NCBI RefSeq assembly: GCF_009856355.1
Contig: NZ_WMEW01000001.1
Coordinates: 186,001-250,000 of the forward strand
Direction of reading: 5' to 3'
Origin: Halobacillus litoralis
GTDB taxonomy: Bacteria > Bacillota > Bacilli > Bacillales > Halobacillaceae
Length of the DNA: 64,000 nt
A model generated the notes under the pieces. The model worked only from the letters and a program-made list of their open reading frames with translations, did not search any database and was not told where the DNA came from. Position numbers and translations under genes: made by a program. Positions 1-8,110 of this stretch are shown here, piece after piece. How positions within the stretch are numbered: position 1 is the first letter of the stretch; every line of letters starts with the position of its first letter.

Positions 1-1601
1 GCATCTCCAACGCTTACTTCTGAATTTCCGGCATACACGTAAATGCCTTCAGAGGTTGCCACTTCACTGTCAGGATCCTGGTCCTGCATATAGAATCCAT
101 CGGTTCCATCCAGAGCGGTTACCACCCCGTCGACATTTTTCACGTTCATATCCTTATAAGGGGATTCATGAGCAGCCCCCTGGATATCATGAATATCTAC
201 ATGATCAAGCGGTGCCAGCACTTCGTAGGAGAAATCCGCCGTTTCACTCACTTCCCCACTGTCTTTGATCACAACTGCTTTAATCGTGGTATCTTCCTTC
301 AGTGTGATAGGACCAGTATAGACAGTACTTTCTTTTGTCGGCTCACTTCCATCCATCGTGTAGTAAATCGACGCATCCGGCTGGGCGGTGCGAAGTTCGA
401 TTTCTGAACCTTCGACTACACGGCCTGAGGACGGGCTGGCAGCTACTGAGAAAATGGTTTCAACGATGTCGGCTTCTTCTCTTGGAACAAGGCGGTAATC
501 ACCGTATGCGTATGTAACCACCCCTTCGACAAGTTCATACGTTTGACCGACTTCCATCTCCACGTCGGTTTTCGGAGAAATCAGGAACGTCCCATTCTCA
601 TCTTCAGCCGTATAGTCCCCATACTGATTGACATCCGTAATCGTAATGTTCTGGACCTGCACATATTCACTTTCAACACTTTCCCCCTGATCAGAAGAGA
701 AATCAGTGCTTGTCACAAGCTGGACAGCCGGCATTCCTTTGTCTTCAGTCGTTACGGTCACCTGATCCGCACTAGTCGCAATCTGCTGCAGGCCGTTATA
801 CGCTCCAAAAGGGCCCTGTGCCGTCACTTCATCCCCAATAGAAGCATCCAGACCAGCGGCACGGACGACAATTCCTCCCGTATCATCCTGTATGTATAAG
901 TTGGTTTGTCCGCCCTCTACAAAGGATGCTGTCACAATCCCCTGAACTTTGACCGTCGTCCCGTCTTCCACACTCCGGGCATCCTTGATCGTGCTTACAT
1001 CAACATCTGATAGGTCCGGGTATTTTCCTAAGTAAGAGAAGGTATCTTTGGCGTGGCTGTTGTACGAAGCGTCTACATCAACACTGTCTGATAGATCGGT
1101 ATCTCCAGTCAGCTGATCCGTTTTCCGGGTGAGTGTAACGTCTTTCGCAAAATCATCACTCAACCCGACTTGTCCGATGGAGTCAACGACCACCCCATCT
1201 TTTTTAAGAACAAGTGTGTCATTACCATTGAAGCCCATCGTCTGATCCTTGGTTATTTCATCCGCCACGTCGAGAATATCCGGTGACGCTTTCTCATTCG
1301 CGATGACATAGGTTTCACCGGCAGCCAGTGTGCCTTTCAGCTCGAAGGAATAGGCAGGATCTTTGGAACCACCATTATGGTTATCAAGCGTAAACGGACT
1401 AAGGTCTATATCCTTTTCCGTCCCATTGTACAGTTCCAGCGCTTTATTGTAGGAACCGCCTTCTACATATTCCGAAAACAACAGCGTATCTGCTGCAGGT
1501 GCTTCCGCTTTGACATTATAAGCGGGTCCGGCAAACATCCCCAGCACCATAGAACTTACAACAACTAAACGAACCCCTTTGACGAGGCCTTTCTTTTTCA
1601 T
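1..1601 (-). CDS. Secreted multidomain nuclease (ExeM/YhcR-like), 5' part only
   Basis: Start ATG at 1599-1601 lies 5 bases after a GGGGAGGA ribosome binding site; the frame is open to the left window edge, so only about 533 residues are seen. Residues 1-32 form a Sec signal peptide (KKK, hydrophobic core, AEA cleavage region). Residues about 35-140 look like a lamin-tail (LTD) domain (LLFSEYVEG, KALELYNGT). Next come an OB-fold segment (VQGIVTA, YIQDDTGGI), a second OB-like segment, a chitobiase-C-terminal-type beta domain (IYYTMDGSEPT) and the start of a further OB segment (VDGVVTA, GFYMQDQDPD). This order is typical of Gram-positive extracellular endonuclease/exonuclease/phosphatase-family nucleases that degrade DNA. 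The catalytic domain lies outside the window, so the enzyme class is inferred from the N-terminal half. It would act outside the cell. Confidence 0.75.
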   Translation of the reverse strand, partial: MKKKGLVKGVRLVVVSSMVLGMFAGPAYNVKAEAPAADTLLFSEYVEGGSYNKALELYNGTEKDIDLSPFTLDNHNGGSKDPAYSFELKGTLAAGETYVIANEKASPDILDVADEITKDQTMGFNGNDTLVLKKDGVVVDSIGQVGLSDDFAKDVTLTRKTDQLTGDTDLSDSVDVDASYNSHAKDTFSYLGKYPDLSDVDVSTIKDARSVEDGTTVKVQGIVTASFVEGGQTNLYIQDDTGGIVVRAAGLDASIGDEVTAQGPFGAYNGLQQIATSADQVTVTTEDKGMPAVQLVTSTDFSSDQGESVESEYVQVQNITITDVNQYGDYTAEDENGTFLISPKTDVEMEVGQTYELVEGVVTYAYGDYRLVPREEADIVETIFSVAASPSSGRVVEGSEIELRTAQPDASIYYTMDGSEPTKESTVYTGPITLKEDTTIKAVVIKDSGEVSETADFSYEVLAPLDHVDIHDIQGAAHESPYKDMNVKNVDGVVTALDGTDGFYMQDQDPDSEVATSEGIYVYAGNSEVSVGD

Positions 1602-1749
1602 TTGTGGTCCTCCCCGATATTTAATGACACGATACACCAACATCCCCCATTATAAAGCATTCATTGTTTGATTTGTGTAAATAGTATTAATATTAGACAA
1701 ATAATATGTATCCGTTTACAATAAAGAGAATAGATACCTGTCCACAACA

Positions 1750-1776
1750 AAAGCCCGGCGTATCAGCCGGGCTTTT
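1750..1776. terminator. Bidirectional hairpin terminator
   Basis: A GCCCGGC / GCCGGGC stem with a 6-base loop is followed by TTTT on the plus strand and preceded by A-rich sequence. A repeat element begins immediately after the T-tract at 1777. Confidence 0.65.
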
Positions 1777-1975
1777 CAGCTTGTAGAGAAACCCCTGTTT
1801 CTTTGCAAGTTTTTTTCTTTCTTACCATCAGGAGCGTAAGCCCCTTCCCTTTCCGTAGACGATCGCTCAAGCATCCTGGACAAGCGAGCTGAGGGCGTGC
1901 CCGCGGCAAGCATCCGCCGATAAGCGGAATGTGAACCTTTACACGACAAATGGAACTCTAACTGATTAACAAAGG
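1777..1975 (+). repeat. Terminator-associated repeat, copy 1
   Basis: This is a non-coding stretch closely related to 15739-16213 and 27771-28020. The left end starts CAGCTTGTAGAG and folds into its own hairpin (GCTTGTA / TGCAAG pairing around 1779-1810) followed by a T-run. Then come the shared blocks GGAGCGTAAGCCCCTTCCC, CGATAAGCGGAA and ACACGACAAATGGA. It fills most of the 1602-1984 gap between the nuclease and the VOC gene. Confidence 0.7.
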
Positions 1976-1984
1976 CTTTTGTTT

Positions 1985-2329
1985 TTATAAAGAGGATAAG
2001 ATGGTCACAGGCATCCCGTCAGGAGCGGTTGTCGAGTACATCTTTTCCCCGTGCTCTTCTATAGGGCCGTGAACCTCAACCCCCTGCTCTCTTGCATGTT
2101 CCGCAAAAGCATCCGCGTCATCCACGACCAGCTGCAGCATTTTCACAGGCATCATACACTCATTTTTGTGCCAGAACTCGAGCCAGCTTTCTCCGGCCTT
2201 AAAAATACCGCCGCGGTATTCTTCCGTATCCTCCCAAGCATTTTCGATGCCCAGTTTGTTCTGAAAAAAATCCACCATTGCCTCGCTGTGTTCAGAAACA
2301 TCTACATACCTGTATCCAAGAATCTTCAT
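1985..2329 (-). CDS. VOC-family (glyoxalase-fold) protein
   Basis: 114-residue single-domain protein of the vicinal-oxygen-chelate superfamily: an N-terminal beta-alpha unit (GYRYVDVSEHSEAMVDFFQN) and a C-terminal unit with the typical ending of DGMPVTIL. Such proteins bind a divalent metal and act as lyases, dioxygenases or resistance proteins; the substrate cannot be told from sequence. I chose the ATG at 2327-2329 because GGTGGAGG precedes it. A longer reading starting near 2410 would run through the terminator of the upstream gene. It follows the aldo/keto reductase gene on the same strand, separated by a terminator. Confidence 0.75.
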   Translation of the reverse strand: MKILGYRYVDVSEHSEAMVDFFQNKLGIENAWEDTEEYRGGIFKAGESWLEFWHKNECMMPVKMLQLVVDDADAFAEHAREQGVEVHGPIEEHGEKMYSTTAPDGMPVTILSSL

Positions 2330-2399
2330 CCTCCACCTCTTTCCTTTTCTATTTCCAGGATGGCCCCTTCCCCCTTTCTTATTCCCTCCACGAAGAAAA

Positions 2400-2424
2400 A
2401 AAGCCTGCACAAAGGCAGGCTTTT
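2400..2424 (-). terminator. Terminator of the aldo/keto reductase gene
   Basis: An AGCCTGC / GCAGGCT stem with a 6-base loop touches the stop codon at 2423 and is followed by a T-run on the minus strand. Confidence 0.75.
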
Positions 2425-3352
2425 AAGAGAAAATCTGATCGATTTTGGAGATTTCCTGATCGCTCAACTTCACATCCAGCGTTTTCAGATTATCGACGAC
2501 CTGCTGGGTACGTTTGGCACCGGGGATAACCGCATCGATGGACGGCTGATTCAAATACCACGCCAGGACAATATGCGGAATATCCACGCCTTTTTCCTCA
2601 GCGATCGGACGAAGTTTTTCAACCTTATCCAGATTCTTTTTGAACTCTTCTCCCTGGAACAATGGGTTTTCTGCCCGCAGGTCGTTGAACGTCGTGTTTT
2701 TATCATACTTACCAGCTAACAGGCCGGAAGCAAACGGGAAGTACGGAACAAAGCTGATTTGATTATCCGCTGTGTATGGCAGCATATCCTCCTCCGCACC
2801 ACGCTTGAACAGATTATACTCACTTTGAATGACATCCACGTATCCATCTTTGTCGGCTTCCTTCAACTGGTCAACAGAGAAGTTGGAAACGCCGATGGAT
2901 CGTATCTTCCCTTGATCCCTCAGTTCTTTAAGGGCACCGACCGCTTCATCCTTCGGTGTATCCTCATCCGGGAAATGAATGTAGTACAGGTCGATATAAT
3001 CGGTCTGCAGACGCTGCAGACTGTCTTCAACAGACTGCTTTAAGAAAGCTGGAGAGTTGTTGAACACAACATCTTCTCCTTTAAATTTATGAGCACCTTT
3101 CGTCGCAAGGATGATATCATCACGTTTATATTCGCTCATCACCTGTCCGACAAGCTCCTCTGAACGTTTCGGTCCGTAAATAAAGGCCGTATCGAGAAAA
3201 TTCATGCCGTGGTTCAGTGCTGTCCGGACGACGTCCTTCCCGGCTTCCTCATCAAGGTTCGGGTAAAGGTTGTGCCCTCCGACGGCATTTGTACCAAGGC
3301 CGATGGGATTGACATACAAATCTGATTTACCGAGTTTTGTTTTGTTATCCAT
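2423..3352 (-). CDS. Aldo/keto reductase
   Basis: 309-residue NAD(P)H-dependent oxidoreductase of the aldo/keto reductase superfamily, cytoplasmic. The catalytic tetrad is visible: Asp54 and Tyr59 (FLDTAFIYG), Lys85 (ATKG) and His126 (YYIHFPD). The C-terminal cofactor segment [11 protein letters not shown] is also present. Length and motifs resemble the YccK/IolS-type reductases of Bacillus. Start ATG at 3352 follows GGAGAT. The physiological substrate is unknown. A LysR regulator is transcribed divergently from the 150-base gap, so it probably controls this gene. Confidence 0.85.
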   Translation of the reverse strand: MDNKTKLGKSDLYVNPIGLGTNAVGGHNLYPNLDEEAGKDVVRTALNHGMNFLDTAFIYGPKRSEELVGQVMSEYKRDDIILATKGAHKFKGEDVVFNNSPAFLKQSVEDSLQRLQTDYIDLYYIHFPDEDTPKDEAVGALKELRDQGKIRSIGVSNFSVDQLKEADKDGYVDVIQSEYNLFKRGAEEDMLPYTADNQISFVPYFPFASGLLAGKYDKNTTFNDLRAENPLFQGEEFKKNLDKVEKLRPIAEEKGVDIPHIVLAWYLNQPSIDAVIPGAKRTQQVVDNLKTLDVKLSDQEISKIDQIFS

Positions 3353-3505
3353 TTTCTCATCTCCTTCTAAAATTCATCCTTTTCGATGTTTACCACAATT
3401 TAGGGATTCAAAAACAGGTGGAATTCAACTTCGGGCCGGTTATTGATGTCTGGAAGCTCCTCCTTTATGATGAAAAAAATACCCTCCAAAGGAGAGTTCT
3501 CATTC

Positions 3506-4396
3506 ATGGACATCCGCCACCTGCAGTATTTCATTGAAGTCGCAAACTTCCAGAGCTTTACGAAAGCAGCCGAACACCTCTATATTTCCCAGCCGACCAT
3601 CAGCAAAATGATCAAAAACCTCGAAAACGATCTCGGTGTCGAGCTTTTTGAGCGGCGGAGGAAAAAAGTTGTCCTTACCGACGCCGGCCGGCTCATTCTC
3701 ACCCAGGCAAAAACGATTGATAAAGCTTTCCAGAACCTGACGACCCAGCTGGACGACCTTCTCGGTCTGCAGAAGGGGCATCTGCGTATCGGTCTGCCTC
3801 CGATTATGGACGCCGAGGAATTCATCCAGACCCTTGGGAGTTTCCACAAACAATACCCGCACATTACCTTTCAGCTTGTCGAGAGTGGTGCAAAAAAAAT
3901 TGAGGAACAGATTCTCCAGGAGGAACTGGATGTCGGGATCACGGTGCTGCCGACGGATGAAGAGCGTTTCCATTACTTTTTCCTGTTGAATGAAGCGTTG
4001 GAGGTTGTGCTCCACCCGGACCACCCACTGGCTGACCTCGAGGAAATCGAGTTAGCTGAATTAAAAGAGGAATCCTTCATCCTGTTCAACAAGGACTTCG
4101 TGTTGAATGACCGGATTTCCACCGCCTGTCAGGAAGCCGGTTTTCTTCCGAAGATTGTGTCGGAAAGCTCCCAATGGAACTTTATCGGAAAAATGGTGGC
4201 TTCCAACTTCGGGATATCCCTGCTGCCTAAAAGCGTCTCTCAGCTGCTGAATGACAACGTCCGAAGAATCAAGATCACCCAGCCTTCCATCGCGTGGGAA
4301 CTAGCGATCATCTGGCCGAAAGATCAATACATATCCTTTGCCGCCAAAGAGTGGCTCACCTATACCCAAAACCGCATGAGCAGCATTGAAGATTAA
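3506..4396 (+). CDS. LysR-family transcriptional regulator
   Basis: 296-residue regulator with an N-terminal winged HTH (MDIRHLQYFIEVA, SQPTISKMIKNLE, residues 1-65) and a C-terminal LysR substrate-binding domain. The ATG at 3506 gives the canonical LysR N-terminus, with AAAGGAG about 12 bases upstream; an upstream in-frame ATG at 3443 would add 21 residues not found in the family. It resembles the CidR/YwbI group, but the ligand is unknown. Divergent placement against the aldo/keto reductase gene suggests that gene as a target. A hairpin terminator follows directly. Confidence 0.85.
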   Translation: MDIRHLQYFIEVANFQSFTKAAEHLYISQPTISKMIKNLENDLGVELFERRRKKVVLTDAGRLILTQAKTIDKAFQNLTTQLDDLLGLQKGHLRIGLPPIMDAEEFIQTLGSFHKQYPHITFQLVESGAKKIEEQILQEELDVGITVLPTDEERFHYFFLLNEALEVVLHPDHPLADLEEIELAELKEESFILFNKDFVLNDRISTACQEAGFLPKIVSESSQWNFIGKMVASNFGISLLPKSVSQLLNDNVRRIKITQPSIAWELAIIWPKDQYISFAAKEWLTYTQNRMSSIED

Positions 4397-4425
4397 TCAG
4401 CTTGGACTTCCAAGCTGATTTTTTC
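4395..4425 (+). terminator. Terminator of the LysR gene
   Basis: An 11-bp perfect stem (AATCAGCTTGG / CCAAGCTGATT) with a 4-base loop and a T-run overlaps the stop codon. Confidence 0.85.
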
Positions 4426-4456
4426 ATGCCATTTTTGACTGGGTGTAAGCATTTCC

Positions 4457-4471
4457 ATAGACAATGTCTAT
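4457..4471. promoter_or_regulatory. Perfect 7-1-7 inverted repeat upstream of the thioesterase gene
   Basis: ATAGACA-A-TGTCTAT lies about 140 bases ahead of the start codon. The size and symmetry fit a dimeric repressor site; the regulator is unknown. Confidence 0.4.
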
Positions 4472-4607
4472 CGCAGGGATGCCGGATTGCTATTTCACTT
4501 TCTGATTATTCAGGCTTACACTGATGGTGTTCTCCTTTTTGTAGGGACATGTCTTTACGAATAAGCGCTTCGAAATGATTTTATTTACAGAAAGGAAGTC
4601 GGAAGAA

Positions 4608-5162
4608 ATGACAGGTAAACGAGCGAAGGAAAGTCTTGTAATCAATACAGACCAAGTGATGATTAACGACTTGAATAACTACAATACATTGTTCGGGGGG
4701 GTGCTGATGAAAAAACTCGATAACAACGCCACCCTTTCGGCTAGAAGGCACGCCCGGGTGAAAGAATGTGTGACGGCGTCTACAGACTCCATCGATTTTC
4801 TTCACCCCATCCATCAGACAGATTCGGTTTGTGTAGAATCCTTTGTTTCTTATACAGGCAATAAATCGATGGAGATTTTCTGTAAGGTCATTGCCGAGGA
4901 TATGATTACCGGAGAACGGCGGATGGCTGCCACCGCCTTCTTGACGTTTGTAGCCCTTGATGAAAACAAACGGGCCGTGAAGGTTCCAAAGGTCATCCCG
5001 GAAACCGAAGAAGAGAAGTTCCTCTATCAATCCGGAGAGGAAAGGGCCAAGCGCCGCCGTTTCCGCCGCGATCACAGTGCTGAATTAACAAGAATCATTG
5101 GGTTGGAGAAACCATGGGAAAAAGGAGTGGATGAACATGATGAAATTAGCAAGCTTGGGTGA
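4608..5162 (+). CDS. Acyl-CoA thioesterase (hotdog fold, YkhA-like)
   Basis: 184-residue hotdog-fold thioesterase hydrolysing acyl-CoA. The helix/strand signature N-TLFGG-LM-LD (residues 26-38) with the following A..ARRHA matches the YkhA/YciA/BFIT group, and the conserved Asp38 is present. The C-terminal 40 residues are basic (AKRRRFRRDH) and extend past the core. I chose the ATG at 4608, 9 bases after AAAGGAAG, over an upstream ATG at 4575. The next gene starts inside its last 26 bases, so the two are translationally coupled. Confidence 0.8.
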   Translation: MTGKRAKESLVINTDQVMINDLNNYNTLFGGVLMKKLDNNATLSARRHARVKECVTASTDSIDFLHPIHQTDSVCVESFVSYTGNKSMEIFCKVIAEDMITGERRMAATAFLTFVALDENKRAVKVPKVIPETEEEKFLYQSGEERAKRRRFRRDHSAELTRIIGLEKPWEKGVDEHDEISKLG

Positions 5163-5508
5163 GCTCTATGAGGCAAAAGAAGATATCCAGGACATCCGCA
5201 CCCGCTATCCGGACGTTTACGCCATTTTAAACCATGTGGTCAGTTTCACACGGCAGCTCCAGATCAAATATGGATATATGGGCGCTCTCTTAATGGAAGA
5301 AGAGCTCGACGCCTGCCGTCCTGAATTTATTAAAGGATCGATTCTCTCTGTCTATCAGCAGGAGGTGAATCAGTTGAAAAACCATGAGGACTTCCCCGTC
5401 GTCCAGGAATTCCTCAACAAGCACCGGGAAGTCGGGGACGCCAAGCTGTTTCTCCTCATTTTAGGGGCTAAACCCGAGCTGCTGCGCGGATCAACCATTA
5501 TGAAGTAA
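5137..5508 (+). CDS. Small conserved-looking protein coupled to the thioesterase
   Basis: A 123-residue soluble, mostly helical protein (ILNHVVSFTRQLQIKYGYMG; EFLNKHREVGDAKLFLLILG) that I do not recognise. AAAGGAG at 5121-5127 best serves the ATG at 5137 (spacing 9); ATGs at 5131 and 5140 are alternatives. It overlaps the end of the thioesterase gene and is followed by a strong GC-rich hairpin. It has no signal peptide or membrane segment, so a cytoplasmic role linked to acyl-CoA metabolism is possible but unproven. Confidence 0.65.
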   Translation: MMKLASLGELYEAKEDIQDIRTRYPDVYAILNHVVSFTRQLQIKYGYMGALLMEEELDACRPEFIKGSILSVYQQEVNQLKNHEDFPVVQEFLNKHREVGDAKLFLLILGAKPELLRGSTIMK

Positions 5509-5514
5509 TAAAAA

Positions 5515-5546
5515 AATCCCCGGGGTTTCAGAACAACCCCGGGAAT
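5515..5546. terminator. Bidirectional terminator between convergent genes
   Basis: CCCGGGGTT / AACCCCGGG stem with A-rich left and T-containing right flank. On the minus strand it is followed by seven T and would end the small coiled-coil gene. Confidence 0.75.
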
Positions 5547-5565
5547 CTTCCTGTATCACCTATAC

Positions 5566-5721
5566 TTAAGCACCGCTTTTAGAAAGCAGATGATCCTGCT
5601 GCAGCTTTTCCTCCAGCGCGGCTACTTTCTGACGCTCTTCTTCCAGCTGCTGCTGCAGTTTTTCATTTTCCTTCACAAGGATATCTCTCTGATCTAACAC
5701 TCGGACCATATCTTCTCTCAT
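5566..5721 (-). CDS. 51-residue coiled-coil micro-protein
   Basis: ATG at 5719-5721 with GAGGGG 8 bases upstream; stop TAA at 5566-5568. The protein is highly charged with heptads (NEKLQQQLEEERQKVAALEEK) and should form one continuous coiled coil. It has no cysteines, membrane segment or known domain. A good ribosome binding site, own upstream AT-rich region and a downstream terminator support a real gene. It may be a dimerising or adaptor protein; function is unknown. Confidence 0.6.
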   Translation of the reverse strand: MREDMVRVLDQRDILVKENEKLQQQLEEERQKVAALEEKLQQDHLLSKSGA

Positions 5722-5882
5722 ATGAATGTCCCCTCTTTCTTTTTACTTGTTCACCAGTCGTCTTAAAAAGTCCATTACTAGAAACATTACTTTGTAAAAA
5801 TTATGTTAAATCATGACGAAATTTGCAACTATAATCGTTCGACAAAAGATAGATACCCCATTCCCACAAAAATTAACCATGT

Positions 5883-5908
5883 AAAAAACCCCCAATTGAA
5901 TGGGGGTT
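5883..5908 (-). terminator. Terminator of the 5917-7278 transporter gene
   Basis: An AACCCCCA / TGGGGGTT stem with T6 on the minus strand lies just past the stop codon. Confidence 0.85.
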
Positions 5909-5916
5909 CTGCAAGA

Positions 5917-7278
5917 TTAATAGATCCACATCGAGAATAGAGCGACAGCGATACCGACAAAACCAAGCCCTATGCTGTAGGGAAGGTTCCGCAGCACAAT
6001 CTGATAAGGGTTCACCTTCAGAGCCACAGACGTCAAGGTCACAATCAAGCCGTAAGGGGCTGACGGGACGGTCGCAATCGCACAGGCCGAAAGCAGAATG
6101 GTCAGGGTCACTGGCGGAAATGCACTGGTCAAAAGGCCGCTGACTCCTCCAAAGATCCCCATCGTAGCGATGGGGTGGACACCGAGCAGGGTCATCACTA
6201 AGAACGCAGCCTGGATAAACAGCATAATGAAAACCGGCTGCCCCTCCATAGCAATCAAAGGGTCCTGTAAGTACTGGAGGTAAGGAGAGGCATTCAATGT
6301 CTTAGTCAGGAACGACAAGGTCAACAGGAGGACGATGAAATTATCAAGCCGGTTCGTTTTCCATCTCCACGTCGGCCATCCAATATTCATGAAGCTGCGC
6401 CTGCGCTTAATCAGCAGCGACCAGACAAAGGCAAACGGAAAAATAGCAATCGTGACGGAAAATAGAAAATCAAGCTGGACGACATTTCCGAGGAAAACCA
6501 CCAGGCACAAGAACAACACGAGGGCAGCAATAAACTGAATGAACTTCCGTTTGTTCAAGGGAGCTGCGCCCGTCCGGTCTTCTGGAATCGATTCACCGCG
6601 GTACATGAATTTCGCTGCAAATGAGTCAAGAGCAATGCCAATCACGGAAATCACAAGCATCCACGGCAGCACTTGAAGATAGTCAGCTCCGGTAATAAAG
6701 ATCGATGTGGCCAGCAGAATCTCCAGCGGGCTCCATAAAAGAGCGAGCGAATAGCCCCGCAGCGTAACCATCAAAATGAAGTTATTCTTCATTTTTGTGT
6801 TCATCTGCTTCAATTTTTCCTTCAGAAGATCCTGTGAAACCGCAGCGGAAGAAAGGTTCAAGAAGGCCGCAAGAGAAACCATGGTGACTTCACTTCGCGC
6901 GTACAATCCGCTTAAGCTCTGATTCCCTCCTCCGATCAGCGACTGAAGCAGCTTGTTATACCGCCCTGCCTTTACGACACTATTCATCCACGGCAGCATG
7001 GAAATGAGCAGAAGGAGACTGATATTTCCGGCAAAGAACCGGGGAATATCAGACAGCACCGCATCACTGGAAAAGTAGAAAAAGCCGCCGGCTGTCAGCA
7101 GCACGGTTCCTAAAATTTTAAAGACGCGGTCCGACCTTGGGAAACTGACGGCCGTCATCACCATCCCCAGGAATCCGATGATTATGTACAAAGTTTCGTC
7201 TGCCCAGAACGTATGCAGGACATTCAGTAAAAAGACAAACGAGTAGAATAGGTATAAATAATTCGACCAATGGCGCAC
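5917..7278 (-). CDS. Polytopic membrane transporter, probably ion-transporter superfamily
   Basis: 453-residue integral membrane protein with roughly 11-12 hydrophobic segments in two halves. Each half ends in a re-entrant-like Ser/Gly/Pro-rich stretch (NLSSAAVSQD near the middle; LLGVHPIATMGIFGG and PSAPYGLIVTLTS in the C-terminal half). That layout fits the ion-transporter superfamily of organic-anion carriers; substrate unknown. A GTG at 7293 keeps the frame open, but GAGGAG lies inside that longer reading exactly 7 bases before the GTG at 7276-7278, so I start there (MRHWSNYLYLF). The gene is monocistronic with its own terminator. Confidence 0.6.
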   Translation of the reverse strand: MRHWSNYLYLFYSFVFLLNVLHTFWADETLYIIIGFLGMVMTAVSFPRSDRVFKILGTVLLTAGGFFYFSSDAVLSDIPRFFAGNISLLLLISMLPWMNSVVKAGRYNKLLQSLIGGGNQSLSGLYARSEVTMVSLAAFLNLSSAAVSQDLLKEKLKQMNTKMKNNFILMVTLRGYSLALLWSPLEILLATSIFITGADYLQVLPWMLVISVIGIALDSFAAKFMYRGESIPEDRTGAAPLNKRKFIQFIAALVLFLCLVVFLGNVVQLDFLFSVTIAIFPFAFVWSLLIKRRRSFMNIGWPTWRWKTNRLDNFIVLLLTLSFLTKTLNASPYLQYLQDPLIAMEGQPVFIMLFIQAAFLVMTLLGVHPIATMGIFGGVSGLLTSAFPPVTLTILLSACAIATVPSAPYGLIVTLTSVALKVNPYQIVLRNLPYSIGLGFVGIAVALFSMWIY

Positions 7279-7357
7279 AGTTATTCTCCTCACTATGGTA
7301 GCGTATCCAATGATCTCATCCTATAGAGGAATGGAACTTTTTTCAATCCTAAAGCTC

Positions 7358-7390
7358 AAAAAAGGTGACAACGCCGGACACGTTATCACC
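7358..7390 (-). terminator. Terminator of the racemase operon
   Basis: GGTGATAACG / CGTTGTCACC hairpin with one mismatch, followed by T6 on the minus strand, 7 bases past the GNAT stop codon. Confidence 0.75.
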
Positions 7391-7396
7391 CTTCTG

Positions 7397-8095
7397 TTAT
7401 GGCTGTTTTTTCGCGAAGAGAAGGGTGGAAGGGTGCCACTGCACGCCTACATATCCATTCTCAATCAAAGATTTTTGTTCATCGTAGTCTCTCTGCCGAA
7501 CGGTTACGGCTGTAGACTCATCCCAGTGGACGGGACTGGAAACCGGACGGTAGAAAATATAGCGGAGCATACCGGCATACTTTTCCTTCACCGCGGCGAT
7601 GACCATTCCCTGGGAAAATTTGTCTTTCAGACTCCCCGGATTGTCAGGGTGAACCGTACAGAAGAGATGTGTTTTATCATGGCTGCTCTGTTGGAACGCA
7701 TCCATAATCCAGACGCCCATTTTCTTCTGAAGGCCGTTCCCTCTATATTCCGGCAGCACGCAGGAAATCTCCTGATGGACAACCTGCTCCCATTCCGATT
7801 CCGGAAGACCTGTGTCACGTCCCAGGTTTTCGATGTGGTGTCCGGGATACCATAACGCCCGGAAGGCGGCAAGGGTCTGTCCGGCGTAGACACCGATCAG
7901 CAGTCCTTCTCCTTTTAGAATGTTCGTAAATTCTTCTTCACTGAGCGGTTGAAGCGTAGATGGATCGCTGACGTGCCCCTCCACTTTCCACTGCATCGCC
8001 TGCAGTTCTTCCAAAGCCTCTATAGAAAGGACATGGACGGTATAGGTCTCTTCCTGTCCTGTTTGTTGATGGCGCAATCGGCCTTCGGCAATCAT
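7397..8095 (-). CDS. GNAT acyltransferase, probable D-amino acid N-succinyltransferase
   Basis: 232-residue GNAT-fold enzyme; motif A, which binds the acyl-CoA pyrophosphate, is seen in ISCVLPEYRGNGLQKKMG (mid-protein). The ATG at 8093-8095 has GGGG at spacing 6; the upstream GTG at 8107 lacks a good site. It is the last gene of the operon with an OSBS-family racemase and M20 amidohydrolase. In Geobacillus a GNAT, an NSAR and an M20 desuccinylase form a route that turns D-amino acids irreversibly into L-amino acids; the GNAT succinylates the D-amino acid. I infer the same role from this arrangement; acetyl rather than succinyl transfer is possible. Confidence 0.7.
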   Translation of the reverse strand: MIAEGRLRHQQTGQEETYTVHVLSIEALEELQAMQWKVEGHVSDPSTLQPLSEEEFTNILKGEGLLIGVYAGQTLAAFRALWYPGHHIENLGRDTGLPESEWEQVVHQEISCVLPEYRGNGLQKKMGVWIMDAFQQSSHDKTHLFCTVHPDNPGSLKDKFSQGMVIAAVKEKYAGMLRYIFYRPVSSPVHWDESTAVTVRQRDYDEQKSLIENGYVGVQWHPSTLLFAKKQP

Positions 8096-8110
8096 ACCTT
8101 TCCCCACTTT

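Noticed and set aside
2051..2719. 222-codon plus-strand frame over the VOC gene and aldo/keto reductase end
   Set aside because: It spans two genes and a terminator on the other strand and has no recognisable domain.
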